A stretch of 62,710 bases of DNA from Chelatococcus sp. (GTDB lineage Bacteria > Pseudomonadota > Alphaproteobacteria > Rhizobiales > Beijerinckiaceae), in the NCBI GenBank assembly GCA_003248805.1, contig QFQY01000023.1:1-62710 (forward strand). Reading direction: 5' to 3'. Each line of letters opens with the position of its first letter. Position 1 is the first letter of the stretch. Both the position numbers and the translations under genes were made by a program. The notes under the pieces are model-generated. The model saw only the letters and a list, made by a program, of their open reading frames with translations, did not search any database and had not been told where the DNA came from. This document shows, piece by piece, positions 16,589-25,165 of the stretch.

Positions 16589-18006
16589 TGCTGGAGCTGC
16601 TCGCGCATGGCGGCCGTCATCTCGCCGAGCTGGGCCCGCAGCAGGATCTCGCCGCAGACCGCCGCGCTCAGGGTCCGGCCGGCGGGCTGCCCCGTCGCGA
16701 CGACCTCGGGCTTGCCCTGGCCGCGGCTGACCGAGCCGCCGGGCGCTTCCGAAGGCGAGACGGTGAGGGTGCCGAGCCGCGTCGCCATGGCCTGTTCGAG
16801 CGCCCTGCGCTCCTCGGCGAGGCGGCTCTTCTCGGCCTCGAGAGAGGCGAGCTCCTTCTCGCGGCGCGACAATTCCTCGGTCAGCCTGGCCTTCTCGGCC
16901 CGCTCCTGCGCCGGCGACTTGCCGACCGGCCGGGCAGGCGCCGCCGCCGAACTCTGCGGCGCGGGCGAGACCGGCTGCTCGCGGGAGGCCAGGTCCTTCG
17001 CCGCCTGCTGGCGCCCCTGCTCGGCGCGCTCCAGCCTCTCCAGCAAGGCGCGTTCGCGATCGGCGAATTCGCGGGCGAGCCTGTCGCGCTCGCTCGTATC
17101 GGCAGAGCGGCGCTCGATCAGGTCGAGACGCGTGCGCGCGTCGATGGCGAAGAAGCTCGACGGATAGCGCTGGATGAACTCGCGGAAGATCGCCGGATCG
17201 TCGCTGGCCCGGATCCGCTTCCAGACATCGGCGTCGGTCTCGGCCCGGTTGAGGTAGAAATCGCCGAGCAGCGACAGCGAGAGCTCCGGCGTCTGGCGCC
17301 CGCCCGTCGCGTCGTATACGCTGCGCTGCACGCGCCGGAACATGGTCGCGACCTCCAGCCCCGGCTGCTCGATCTCGCGCACCAGCGCCGCCGTGAACGG
17401 GCTGTTGCGCCCCGTCCCGTCCGCCGCGACGTCGTTGGCCTGCGTGGCGTAGGCAATCACCATGCCCTGGGCGCGGGCGACCGGGGCGAGCCCGCTGCCG
17501 ACGGCGAGGCTGCGCGTCGCCTTGGCGAGCTGCGCCGCGAACGGGTTGTTGCGGCAGGCGTCGAGCACCATGATCTTGACGCCCCGGGCGAAGTTCAGCG
17601 CCGTGACGACGTCGCCGAGGCGCGTGGTCTCGTACTGGACCCCGACCTCGTCCTCGATGCGGGCCTCGACCGGCACCAGGAAATTCTCGCCGCCGAACTG
17701 GAAGCCGTGGCCCGCATAGTAGAACATCGCCGCATCCGCATCGCGGGCGAGGCGCGCGAAGCGCGTCATCGCGGCGTCCATGCCGACCTTGTCGAGATCG
17801 ATGCCCTCGACCACCTCGAATCCAACCTTGCGCAGCGAGACCGCCATGTCGCGGGCGTCGTTGACCGTGTTCGGCAGCGCGGGCGCGTTGCGATAGGTCG
17901 AGTTGCCGATCACGAGGGCCACGCGACGCTCGCTCGCCAGCACCTGCCCCGCCAGCAGCATCGCCGCCAGGCCGAACAGCATGGAAATTCTGACGGAGAC
18001 GTTCAT
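16579..18006 (-). CDS. Secreted caspase-like (peptidase C14) protein with coiled coil
   Basis: A 475-residue protein with a signal peptide (ISMLFGLAAMLLAGQVLA) and an N-terminal caspase fold. RVALVIGNSTYRNAPALPN opens the domain. The catalytic dyad is intact: His100 in YYAGHGFQF and Cys151 in VLDACRNNPF. The region RRSADTSERDRLAREFADRE onward is a charged coiled coil (about 290-400), with LEAEKSRLAEERRALEQAM a second one. Bacterial caspase homologues cut after Arg or Lys; the periplasmic targets are unknown. Start 18006 is favoured over GTG 18012 because GGAAGG lies five bases before it. First gene of the leftward operon. Confidence 0.87.
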   Translation of the reverse strand: MNVSVRISMLFGLAAMLLAGQVLASERRVALVIGNSTYRNAPALPNTVNDARDMAVSLRKVGFEVVEGIDLDKVGMDAAMTRFARLARDADAAMFYYAGHGFQFGGENFLVPVEARIEDEVGVQYETTRLGDVVTALNFARGVKIMVLDACRNNPFAAQLAKATRSLAVGSGLAPVARAQGMVIAYATQANDVAADGTGRNSPFTAALVREIEQPGLEVATMFRRVQRSVYDATGGRQTPELSLSLLGDFYLNRAETDADVWKRIRASDDPAIFREFIQRYPSSFFAIDARTRLDLIERRSADTSERDRLAREFADRERALLERLERAEQGRQQAAKDLASREQPVSPAPQSSAAAPARPVGKSPAQERAEKARLTEELSRREKELASLEAEKSRLAEERRALEQAMATRLGTLTVSPSEAPGGSVSRGQGKPEVVATGQPAGRTLSAAVCGEILLRAQLGEMTAAMREQLQQCR

Positions 18007-18157
18007 CGGCACCTTCCTTACGTCAAGTTACCGCAACAACATGACGATATCCAGATCGAAGCCACTGTTCCGTAGGAGACAGCACCCGGTCAACTTGCCC
18101 GCCCGGCGGCTCGCTGCTACTTTTTCGAATGGCTTCCGGCCATGAGAGGATACACCT
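18007..18157. promoter_or_regulatory. Divergent promoter region, caspase operon versus DUF4399 operon
   Basis: A 151-base gap between outward-facing genes. It has AT-richer stretches, for example GATATCCAGATCGAAG. Both start codons have good ribosome sites at its ends (GGAAGG on the minus strand, GAGAGGA on the plus strand). No specific operator is recognised. Confidence 0.35.
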
Positions 18158-19420
18158 ATGACAGGCGTTCGGCGGCACCTCGCTCCGGCGGCCGCGGCGT
18201 TCGGCCTCGCGGGCTTCCTGATGGCCGCGCTGATGCTGGCGATGACGTCGCCCGCCGCCGCCCAGCCCCGGCCTCCGAGCCCCGCCCCGCCCGGAGCGCG
18301 CGTCGGCTTCGCCGAGCTCAAGGACAACGACCGCGTGCCGGGCCGTTTCCTGCTGCGCATGACGCTGAGCGAGATGGAGGTGGCGCCGGCGGGCGAGAAC
18401 CGCCGCAACGCCGGACATCATCACCTGCTGATCGACGTGCCCGTGCCTCCGCTCGACGAGCCGATCCCAGCCGATTTCAACCATATCCATCTCGGCGGCG
18501 GCCAGACCGAGACCGAGATTTCGCTGCCGCCCGGGCGGCACACGCTCCAGCTCCTGTTCGCCGACCATGACCACGTCCCGCACAATCCGCCGGTGCTGTC
18601 GGAGCGGATCACGGTCGAGGTCATGCCGGATGCCGACGACAAGCCGCGCACCGCTTCCCCGGCCGGCGCCCGCGTCTTCTTCGTCGATCTCAAGGACGGC
18701 GCCACGATCCAGACGCGGACCAAGGTGCGCTTCGGCATCGAGGGCATGTCGCTCGTCCCCGCCGGCACCCGTAGCGAGACCGGCGGCCACCACCACCTGC
18801 TGATCGACACCGAGCCGCCGCCCTTCGACCGCGAGATCCCGAGCGATTTCAACCACGTCCATTTCGGACGGGCCCAGACCGAGGCCGAGATCTCCCTGCC
18901 GCCGGGCGAGCACACGCTGCAGCTGCTGCTCGGCGACCACGATCATGTCCCGCACGACCCGCCGGTGATGTCCGAACGCATCCGCGTCCGGGTCGTCGAC
19001 GCGCCCGCCCGGCAGGCGCAGGCTCCCGCCGCCTCCGGCCGCAAGCCCTCCCCGCCCGACGCGGTCGTCTATTTCATCTATCCCCGCAACGGCGAGACGA
19101 TCTTCCCCAGCTCGACCATCCGCTTCGGACTGAGGAACATGGGCGTGGCGCCCGCCGGCGTCGAGCGCGCCGACACCGGCCACCACCATCTGCTGGTCGA
19201 CGTGCCGACCCCGCCGCTCGACGGCGCCATTCCCGCCGACCTGAACCACATCCATCTCGGCGGCGGCCAGACCGAATACAAGGTCACGCTGCCGCCCGGC
19301 GAGCACACGCTGCAACTGATCCTGGCCGACGACCAGCATGTCCCGCACGATCCGCCGGTGATGAGCGAGCGCATCAAGATCGTGGTCAAGGGGGCCCGCA
19401 AGCCGGGGAGGCGCCGATGA
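18158..19420 (+). CDS. Secreted protein with three DUF4399 domains
   Basis: A 420-residue exported protein: signal peptide to about residue 35 (AFGLAGFLMAALMLAMTSPA), then three tandem copies of DUF4399 (about 45-150, 165-280 and 300-415). Each copy repeats the same set: GHHHLLID near the start, DFNHIHLGGGQTE in the middle (DFNHVHFG in copy 2, DLNHIHLG in copy 3), and LPPGEHTLQL then HVPHDPPVMSERI at the end. The conserved His clusters suggest metal binding, but no function is established for the family. Start ATG has GAGAGGA upstream. The stop overlaps the start of the next DUF4399 gene. Confidence 0.88.
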   Translation: MTGVRRHLAPAAAAFGLAGFLMAALMLAMTSPAAAQPRPPSPAPPGARVGFAELKDNDRVPGRFLLRMTLSEMEVAPAGENRRNAGHHHLLIDVPVPPLDEPIPADFNHIHLGGGQTETEISLPPGRHTLQLLFADHDHVPHNPPVLSERITVEVMPDADDKPRTASPAGARVFFVDLKDGATIQTRTKVRFGIEGMSLVPAGTRSETGGHHHLLIDTEPPPFDREIPSDFNHVHFGRAQTEAEISLPPGEHTLQLLLGDHDHVPHDPPVMSERIRVRVVDAPARQAQAPAASGRKPSPPDAVVYFIYPRNGETIFPSSTIRFGLRNMGVAPAGVERADTGHHHLLVDVPTPPLDGAIPADLNHIHLGGGQTEYKVTLPPGEHTLQLILADDQHVPHDPPVMSERIKIVVKGARKPGRRR

Positions 19421-19863
19421 GACCCCTTCGCCTCGCCGCAGCGCTCGTCCTCGCCGGCCTGCCGCTCGCCGCATCAGCGAGCCGCGACGCCCATGCCCAG
19501 ATGCCCGCGCGCCAGAAGGCGCCGCGCAATGCGCAGGTCTATTTCCACTATCCGCTCGACGGGCTGCGCGTGCCCGAGCGCTTCACGGTCCGGATCGGGC
19601 TCAAGGAGATGGGCGTCGCGCCGGCCGGCATCGACAGGACCCTCACCGGCCATCACCACCTGCTGATCGACACCGAGCCCGGCCCGCCGGACCAGCCGAT
19701 CCCGGCCGACTACAACAACATCCATCTCGGCAACGGCCAGACCGAGGTCGTGGTGACGCTGCCGAAAGGCCCGCATACGCTGCAACTGCTGCTCGGCGAC
19801 CGAAATCACGTTCCGCACGATCCACCGGTGATGTCGAAGAAGATTACTGTCTATGTGCGTTGA
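19417..19863 (+). CDS. Secreted single-domain DUF4399 protein
   Basis: A 148-residue exported protein, signal peptide about 1-26 (LAAALVLAGLPLAASASRDA). One DUF4399 domain with TGHHHLLIDTEP, YNNIHLGNGQTEVVVTLP and HVPHDPPVMSKKITVYVR. It is closest in sequence to the repeats of the gene before it, so the triple-domain protein probably arose by duplication of such a unit. The start overlaps that gene at ATGA and the stop overlaps the next gene by 11 bases. Confidence 0.87.
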   Translation: MRPLRLAAALVLAGLPLAASASRDAHAQMPARQKAPRNAQVYFHYPLDGLRVPERFTVRIGLKEMGVAPAGIDRTLTGHHHLLIDTEPGPPDQPIPADYNNIHLGNGQTEVVVTLPKGPHTLQLLLGDRNHVPHDPPVMSKKITVYVR

Positions 19864-21718
19864 GGTATCGACAGTTCTGAGACCGCCAGCGCGTACCCTG
19901 TTGCGAAACGCGGCACGCATGGCCGGCTTGAACGCCCTGCCCGGCCTTCTGCTCGCACTCGTGATCGCCGTCGCTGCTCCCTCGGCGCGCGCGCAGCAGG
20001 ACGCCCCGCCCTCCCGGGTCGCGCTCGTGATCGGCAATGCGGGCTATCCCGGCGCCGCCGCCGTCGCCGACGCGGTCAAGGAGGCGCGCGCCGTCGCCGC
20101 CACGCTGCGCGAGGGCGGCTTCGACGTCGTGACGGCCGAGAACGCCGGCAAGGCCGCGCTGGAACAGGCGATCGCCGCCTTCGCCGGCAAGCTGCGCCGG
20201 GGCGGGCAGGCCGTCGTGTTCTATGCGGGCCACGCCGTGCAGCTGCGCGACCGCAATTTCCTGTTGCCCGTCGACACCGGCGACCCCGCCTCGGACGCGG
20301 TCGATCTCGATCTCGTCGTCGATCCGCTGATCGTCTCGCGCCCCTCGGCTGCCGTGATGCTGCTCGATGCCGCCCGGGACAATCCCTGGCAGGCGCGCCT
20401 CTCGCCCTCGGTGCGGGGCCTGCGCCCGCTCGAACGCCTGGAGACGGTCGCGGTCGTGCTGCCGGTGGCGCCGGGCCGCACGGCTCCCGACAGCGGCCCG
20501 CGCGCCAGCCCCGCCGTCGAGGAATGGCTGAAGGCGATCGCCACCCCCGGCCTCGACATGACGGACGCGCTCGCCCGCACCCGTGAGGCGGTCTCGCGCC
20601 GGACACGGCGGGAGCAGCAGCTCTGGCTCTCCGCCGAGCCGCCACGCGGGCTCGTCGTCACGCCCCAGCCCCGCCCGCAGGCCGTGGCGCAGAACAACCG
20701 CGCCGTCATTCCCCCGCCGGCGCCCGGCAGCATGGCCGCCCAGCCCGACGCCTACGAACTCGCCTTCTGGGATTCGATCCGCACCAGCGAGAGCGCGACG
20801 GAATACCGCGCCTATCTCGACGCCTATCCGCAAGGCCGCTTCGCGGCGCTCGCTCGCGCCCGCGAGCAGCTCTACAGCAGGCCCGGCACGCAGGCCCCGG
20901 CCCGGCCGCAGGGCAATATCGCGAGCGCCGCGCCGCCGCCTCCCGCTCCGCCCGCGCAGCCGGCACCGCCGCCTGCCGCAGCCGCCGCGCCCGCCCCCGC
21001 CGCCTCGCCAGCGACGATCCGCGATTGCCAGGACTGCCCCGAGCTGACCGCGATCCCCGCCGGCAGCTTCCAGATGGGCGCCACCGAATTCTACGAGTTC
21101 GAGAAGCCGGTCCATCCCGTGACGATCCGCCCGTTCTATCTCGGCACGCGCGAGGTCACCTTCGAGGAATGGGACGCCTGCGTCGCGCAGGGCGGCTGCA
21201 GCCACAGCCCCGGCGACAGGGGCCTGGGTCGCGGCAGCCGGCCGGTCACCGACATCCACTGGAACGATGCGCAGGCCTATCTGACCTGGCTCTCGGCCAA
21301 GACCGGGCGCCGCTACCGCTTCCCGACCGAGGCGGAATGGGAATATGCCGCCCGCGCCGGGGCCGCCACCGCCTATCCCTGGGGCGCGGCCGTCGACAGG
21401 GACCGGGCCAACTGCGTCGGCTGCGGCGAGCGCTCGCGCCGCCAGACGCTGCCGACCGGCCAGTTCCCGCCCAATGCCTTCGGCCTCTACGACATGGCCG
21501 GCAACGCCGCCGAATGGGTCGCCGATTGCTGGACGGAGAATTACCGCTCGGCCCGCGCCGACGGCGCCGTCCAGAACGCGCCGGGCTGTCGCGAGCGGGT
21601 GCTGCGCGGCGGCTCCTTCAACAACGATCCCCGCTATCTGCGCTCGGCCGCCCGCTTCAAATACGACGCCGATGTGCGCTTCTACGCCAACGGTTTCCGG
21701 GTCGCGCGCGACCCGTGA
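19853..21718 (+). CDS. Pseudo-caspase fused to a formylglycine-generating-enzyme-like (SUMF1) domain
   Basis: A 621-residue exported protein. The signal segment LPGLLLALVIAVAAPSARA is followed by a caspase fold (about 50-260) with RVALVIGNAGYPGA and FYAGHAVQL (His127). The nucleophile motif reads LLDAARDNP: the Cys of DACRNNP is Ala174, so protease activity is unlikely. A Pro/Ala-rich linker precedes the C-terminal SUMF1/FGE domain (about 390-620): IPAGSFQMGATEFYEFEKPV, RFPTEAEWEYAARAG, GLYDMAGNAAEWVADCW and VLRGGSFNN. Most bacterial SUMF1 proteins act in binding rather than in making formylglycine. An alternative start is ATG 19919, right before the signal segment. Confidence 0.88.
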   Translation: MCVEVSTVLRPPARTLLRNAARMAGLNALPGLLLALVIAVAAPSARAQQDAPPSRVALVIGNAGYPGAAAVADAVKEARAVAATLREGGFDVVTAENAGKAALEQAIAAFAGKLRRGGQAVVFYAGHAVQLRDRNFLLPVDTGDPASDAVDLDLVVDPLIVSRPSAAVMLLDAARDNPWQARLSPSVRGLRPLERLETVAVVLPVAPGRTAPDSGPRASPAVEEWLKAIATPGLDMTDALARTREAVSRRTRREQQLWLSAEPPRGLVVTPQPRPQAVAQNNRAVIPPPAPGSMAAQPDAYELAFWDSIRTSESATEYRAYLDAYPQGRFAALARAREQLYSRPGTQAPARPQGNIASAAPPPPAPPAQPAPPPAAAAAPAPAASPATIRDCQDCPELTAIPAGSFQMGATEFYEFEKPVHPVTIRPFYLGTREVTFEEWDACVAQGGCSHSPGDRGLGRGSRPVTDIHWNDAQAYLTWLSAKTGRRYRFPTEAEWEYAARAGAATAYPWGAAVDRDRANCVGCGERSRRQTLPTGQFPPNAFGLYDMAGNAAEWVADCWTENYRSARADGAVQNAPGCRERVLRGGSFNNDPRYLRSAARFKYDADVRFYANGFRVARDP

Positions 21719-21855
21719 AATACCGGCCGCGGCACGCCGAACAGGCTTGATTCAGCGCGATAGCCCGCTACGACAAGAACCTGATTTCACGGGATTTTCT
21801 TGGCGCGCGCCGAGATGATCCGAATTGCCCCACGAGGCCGGCGCGGCCGCGCCTG

Positions 21856-22284
21856 TCAGGGCAACCACAGCCGCAGCGGCACCTTGCCGCTGTTGGCGCA
21901 GACGGCGAAGCTGGGCTGCTCCCGCGAGAACGCGCCCTCGACCACGCACTCCTCGCCCGCGAGCGTCAGGGAGGCGCTGTAGCGCGCACCCGTGCCTGTC
22001 GCGTCCGCACGGGCCAGCCTCAGGCTGATCTCGCCCGCCCGCTCCTCGGGCCCGCCCGGCCCGCAAAGGCCGGTGTGCCGCGAGCGGATCGCGCCGGAAT
22101 AGCGCCCCTGCCCGCTCGCCCCCGGCGCGAGCGCCCCGGTGATCTCCCATTCGGCGAGGAAGCCGAGTTGTCCCGCGATCGCGCGCTCGGCGGCCCGAGA
22201 GGGCAGTGCCGCCGCGATCACACAGGCGAACACGGCCAGCCCAGCGCCCGCCGCGACGGAACCATGATGCAGGCGTCGGCCCAT
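21856..22284 (-). CDS. Hypothetical secreted protein
   Basis: A 142-residue protein with a signal peptide (VAAGAGLAVFACVIAAALPS, cut after SRA) and a beta-rich mature part: GFLAEWEITGALAPGASGQG, RYSGAIRSRHTGLCGPGG, then LTLAGEECVVEGAFSRE and FAVCANSGKVPLRLWLP. Three Cys could form disulfides. No family recognised. It stands alone between the SUMF1 gene and the tRNA. Confidence 0.7.
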   Translation of the reverse strand: MGRRLHHGSVAAGAGLAVFACVIAAALPSRAAERAIAGQLGFLAEWEITGALAPGASGQGRYSGAIRSRHTGLCGPGGPEERAGEISLRLARADATGTGARYSASLTLAGEECVVEGAFSREQPSFAVCANSGKVPLRLWLP

Positions 22285-22437
22285 CCTGCTCGCCCCCCGC
22301 GACTGCGGCTCGTCATACGGTCAAGGCCTGCCGAGGTCTTTCCCGGCCCGGGCGCAGAACCTGACGCAACGGCAATGCTAGGGGAGTTCGCCCCCGATCC
22401 GCAACCCGCCATATGCGGGCGCCGGCAGGAACGCCGA

Positions 22438-22524
22438 TGGTGCGGACGGCGGGGATCGAACCCGCATAGCCTCGCGGCTGAGAGATTTTAAGTCTCTTGC
22501 GTCTACCAGTTTCGCCACGTCCGC
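22438..22524 (-). tRNA. tRNA-Leu (anticodon UAA)
   Basis: Read on the minus strand, the acceptor arms GCGGACG and CGTCCGC pair, with discriminator A and an encoded CCA (22438-22440). The anticodon stem AGAGA/TCTCT encloses CTTAAAA, giving anticodon TAA. A long variable arm (CAGCCGCGAGGCT) and GGTTCGATCC in the T arm fit a class II leucine tRNA. There is no integrase or duplicated 3' end nearby, so it does not look like an active attachment site. Confidence 0.96.
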
Positions 22525-22591
22525 ACAGGCCGAGCGGTAGCCGCGCGCGCGCCGGCGCGCAAGCGGGTCGCGGCCCTCATGCGCAGGCGGA

Positions 22592-23251
22592 TCAGTGCCG
22601 GCGGGCCGGCTTGTACCATTCGACGCCGTCGGGATCGACATAGAGGCCGGGCGCGACATCCTCGCCGATGCGATGCTGCTGCATCGGCACGCGCACGGTG
22701 TCGTCGCGATCGCCGCGCTTGACGTAAGGAGCGGAGGATTGCGCGGCGTTGCCATGCCCCCCGCGCGAGGCGACCCCGGTCACGGAGGAACGGCCGCTCA
22801 CCTTGTCCTGCAGCTCGGTCACCGGCCTGCCCGAAAAGGCGATGCGGGCGTTGCCCTCGACCACCGGCAGCGCCCGGCGCGCGGCTCCCTCGCCCACGAC
22901 CCTGACGCCCGTGAAGCGCGGCACATAGGTCGCCCCGCCCCGGCCGAGGCTCTCCCAGCCTCCGGCGGCGACGAGCTGCGCGGCGCAGCGCCTGTGGTAG
23001 CGTTCGCATTGCCCGCGCGTGGCATAGCGCGGCGCCCGCTGCTCGAATTCGGCCCGCGCATTGCGATAGGCGAACTCGCATTGCTCGGTCGTCAGCAGCC
23101 CCGCCTCGACGCATTCGTCGCGCCGCTCATAGACCGCGCCGCCGGCCTGGGCGGCGAGATCGCCGGGCGCCGCGAACGACAGGGCGGGCGCCAGCGCGGC
23201 GAGGCGCAGGGCGGCGAGAACGGCGGGAGCTGAGATCATGCGCTGCAACAT
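22592..23251 (-). CDS. DUF1190-like exported protein
   Basis: A 219-residue protein with an N-terminal hydrophobic export signal (APAVLAALRLAALAPALSFA). It is Cys-containing near the start: RRDECVEAGLLTTEQCEFAY, then RGQCERYHRRC, a pattern of four Cys found in the DUF1190 family. The C-terminus is low-complexity and basic and ends DPDGVEWYKPARRH. Start 23251 (MLQRMIS) has GGGG six bases upstream; 23239 is an alternative. Function unknown. Confidence 0.7.
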   Translation of the reverse strand: MLQRMISAPAVLAALRLAALAPALSFAAPGDLAAQAGGAVYERRDECVEAGLLTTEQCEFAYRNARAEFEQRAPRYATRGQCERYHRRCAAQLVAAGGWESLGRGGATYVPRFTGVRVVGEGAARRALPVVEGNARIAFSGRPVTELQDKVSGRSSVTGVASRGGHGNAAQSSAPYVKRGDRDDTVRVPMQQHRIGEDVAPGLYVDPDGVEWYKPARRH

Positions 23252-23270
23252 AACCCCGATTGTGGCCTTA

Positions 23271-23310
23271 GAGTGCCTGACGATAGCGCGATGGCGCTCG
23301 TCAGGCACTC
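23271..23310 (-). terminator. Strong hairpin after the acyl-synthetase gene
   Basis: GAGTGCCTGACGA at 23271-23283 pairs perfectly with TCGTCAGGCACTC at 23298-23310. The loop itself contains AGCGC/GCGCT, extending the stem almost fully. It begins one base after the stop of the minus-strand synthetase gene and lies just upstream of the DUF1190-like gene. There is no U-run on the minus strand (TAAGG follows), so termination is likely but may be inefficient. Confidence 0.6.
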
Positions 23311-24876
23311 TCACAGCAGCGAACGCCGCGACGCGGCGAGCTCGCGCGTCGTGCCGTAGTCGATCTTGCCGTTGCCCAGGACCGGAATCGCGCGCGTCAC
23401 CAGGATGGCGCGAGGCACCCAGAGCTCGGGGAAGCCCCGCGCCTTCGCCTCGTCCTGGAGCGCGTTGCGGTCGGCGTCGGGCTTCTCGGTGACGAGGACG
23501 AGCTGCTCGCCCTTGCGCCCGTCCGGCAGCGCGACGACGACATGGGTCTGCTCGGGCCACAACCCCTGGATCATCGATTCGACGGCCGCCAGCGAGACCA
23601 TCTCGCCGCCGAGCTTGGCGAAGCGCTTCGCCCGCCCCTTGATCGCGACGAAGCCGTCCTCCAGCGAGACGATGTCGCCGGTGTCGTGCCAGCCGGCCTC
23701 CGGCGCGACGACCCGTCCGGGATCCTCCTCGCTCAGATAGCCCGCCATGACGTTGGGGCCGCGCACGCGCAGCCGGCCGCCATCGGTGATGCCCTCGACC
23801 GGATCGAGCACGGCCTCGATGCCCGGCAGGAGCTGGCCCACCGTGCCGTCGCGCATGGCGAGCGGCGTGTTGACCGCGATCACCGGCGAGCACTCGGTGC
23901 AGCCATAACCCTCCATGATCATCGTGCCATAGGGGTCCCACATGCGCCGGGTCTCCGCCTTCACCCGTTCGGCGCCGGCCACGACATAGCGCACGCTGGC
24001 GAGGTCACCCTTGTCGGCGGCGCGCGCATAGCCCTGCAGGAACGTGTCGGTGGCGAGCAGGAAGGTCGCTTTCGTTTCGCCGATGAGCTTCGGCACCTGC
24101 TTGTAGTGCAGCGGGCTCGGATAGAGCACGACCTTCATGCCGTGGAACAGCGGCACCAGCATCCCGGCCGTGAGTCCGAAGGAATGGAAGGCCGGCAGCG
24201 GATTCATGAAGATGTCGTGCTCGGACAGCACGCCGCCCGCGAGCGCGAAGACCTGCCGCGCATTCGAGACGAGATTGGCATGGCTGAGCGCGACGCCCTT
24301 CGGCCGCCCCTCCGTGCCCGAGGTGAAGAGGATGACAGCCGGTTCGTCGGGAGCGGCCTCGAAGGCGCGCTGCGCGAGACCGGGCGCGAGGCTGCGCAGC
24401 GCGCCCAGCGCCTTGTCGAGGCTGGTGATCTGCTTGCGCAGGTCCTCGAGATAGACGACGCGCCGCCCCTCGCCCAACGCCTCGATCTCGTCGTCGAGCT
24501 TGGCCTGGTCGACGAAGCGGCGCGAGGTGATGATCGTCTTCAGCCCGGCGACCTCGGCCGCCGCCTTGAGGTTACGCACGCCGGCCGTGAAGTTCAGCAT
24601 CGCCGGCACGCGGCCATGGCAGGAGAGGCCGAACACGGTCACGGCCATCGCCTGCACGTTCGGCAGCATGACACCGACGCGCTCGCCCTTCTGCGTGCCG
24701 TCCATGAGCTTGCGGCCGAGAACCAGCGAGCCGAGCACCAGCCGGCCATAGGTCAGGGGCTTGCGCTCGGCGTCCTCGATCGCCGGGCGGGCCTTGCCGT
24801 GGCGCTCGATGGTCTGGAGCAGCCCGCGGAACAGCGTGACGCGCGCCCCGGCGGCGTCGAAGGGTGTGGCGGCCAT
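23311..24876 (-). CDS. Long-chain acyl-ACP/acyl-CoA synthetase (Aas C-terminal type)
   Basis: A 521-residue ANL adenylating enzyme. Core motifs: phosphate loop ILFTSGTEGRPKGVALSH, EGYGCTECSPVIAVN, GWHDTGDIVSLEDGFVAIKG and the catalytic Lys in LGNGKIDYG. The whole sequence resembles the synthetase half of Aas (2-acyl-GPE acyltransferase/acyl-ACP synthetase) rather than classical FadD; the acyltransferase half is absent here. It probably activates free fatty acids for transfer to ACP or lysophospholipid. The chain specificity and thiol acceptor cannot be read from sequence. Confidence 0.85.
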   Translation of the reverse strand: MAATPFDAAGARVTLFRGLLQTIERHGKARPAIEDAERKPLTYGRLVLGSLVLGRKLMDGTQKGERVGVMLPNVQAMAVTVFGLSCHGRVPAMLNFTAGVRNLKAAAEVAGLKTIITSRRFVDQAKLDDEIEALGEGRRVVYLEDLRKQITSLDKALGALRSLAPGLAQRAFEAAPDEPAVILFTSGTEGRPKGVALSHANLVSNARQVFALAGGVLSEHDIFMNPLPAFHSFGLTAGMLVPLFHGMKVVLYPSPLHYKQVPKLIGETKATFLLATDTFLQGYARAADKGDLASVRYVVAGAERVKAETRRMWDPYGTMIMEGYGCTECSPVIAVNTPLAMRDGTVGQLLPGIEAVLDPVEGITDGGRLRVRGPNVMAGYLSEEDPGRVVAPEAGWHDTGDIVSLEDGFVAIKGRAKRFAKLGGEMVSLAAVESMIQGLWPEQTHVVVALPDGRKGEQLVLVTEKPDADRNALQDEAKARGFPELWVPRAILVTRAIPVLGNGKIDYGTTRELAASRRSLL

Positions 24877-25165
24877 GCCGGCTCGTCTCCTCTCGGCGTT
24901 TCCTTGCGGCCCTACCTAATGGACGCCGGCGAGGATGCAACGGCGCGGCAGCCGATAAAACGGTGATGCCGGATCAGCATCCGCGAAATGCAGGCTCCAC
25001 GAAGCGGCGAGGTGATCCCCTCTCCCCCTGCGGGAGAGGGTTAGGGTGAGGGGTCTCGCGACATGGATCGCTGGCCGAACGCCGAAGTGGGCAGGCCTGC
25101 GCGACCCCTCATCCGGCCCTGCGGGCCACCTTCTCCCGCAGGGGGGAGAAGGGAGGGCAGCGCCC
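24877..25165. other. Intergenic interval with a family A repeat
   Basis: It holds no gene. Most of it (25017-25155) is a dispersed repeat; the remainder next to the synthetase start shows nothing notable. Confidence 0.5.
25017..25155. repeat. Repeat family A, copy 1
   Basis: About 139 bases, two outward-facing halves: CCCTCTCCCCCTGCGGGAGA with GGTGAGGGGTCTCGCGAC, then the inverted GCGCGACCCCTCATCC and CTTCTCCCGCAGGGGGGAG. The last part, 25096-25140, is identical over 45 bases to 49142-49186. Both copies lie between genes. Confidence 0.8.

Noticed and set aside
22438..22524. tRNA-Leu as an integration site for a genomic island
   Set aside because: No integrase, no duplicated tRNA end and no mobility gene beside it.
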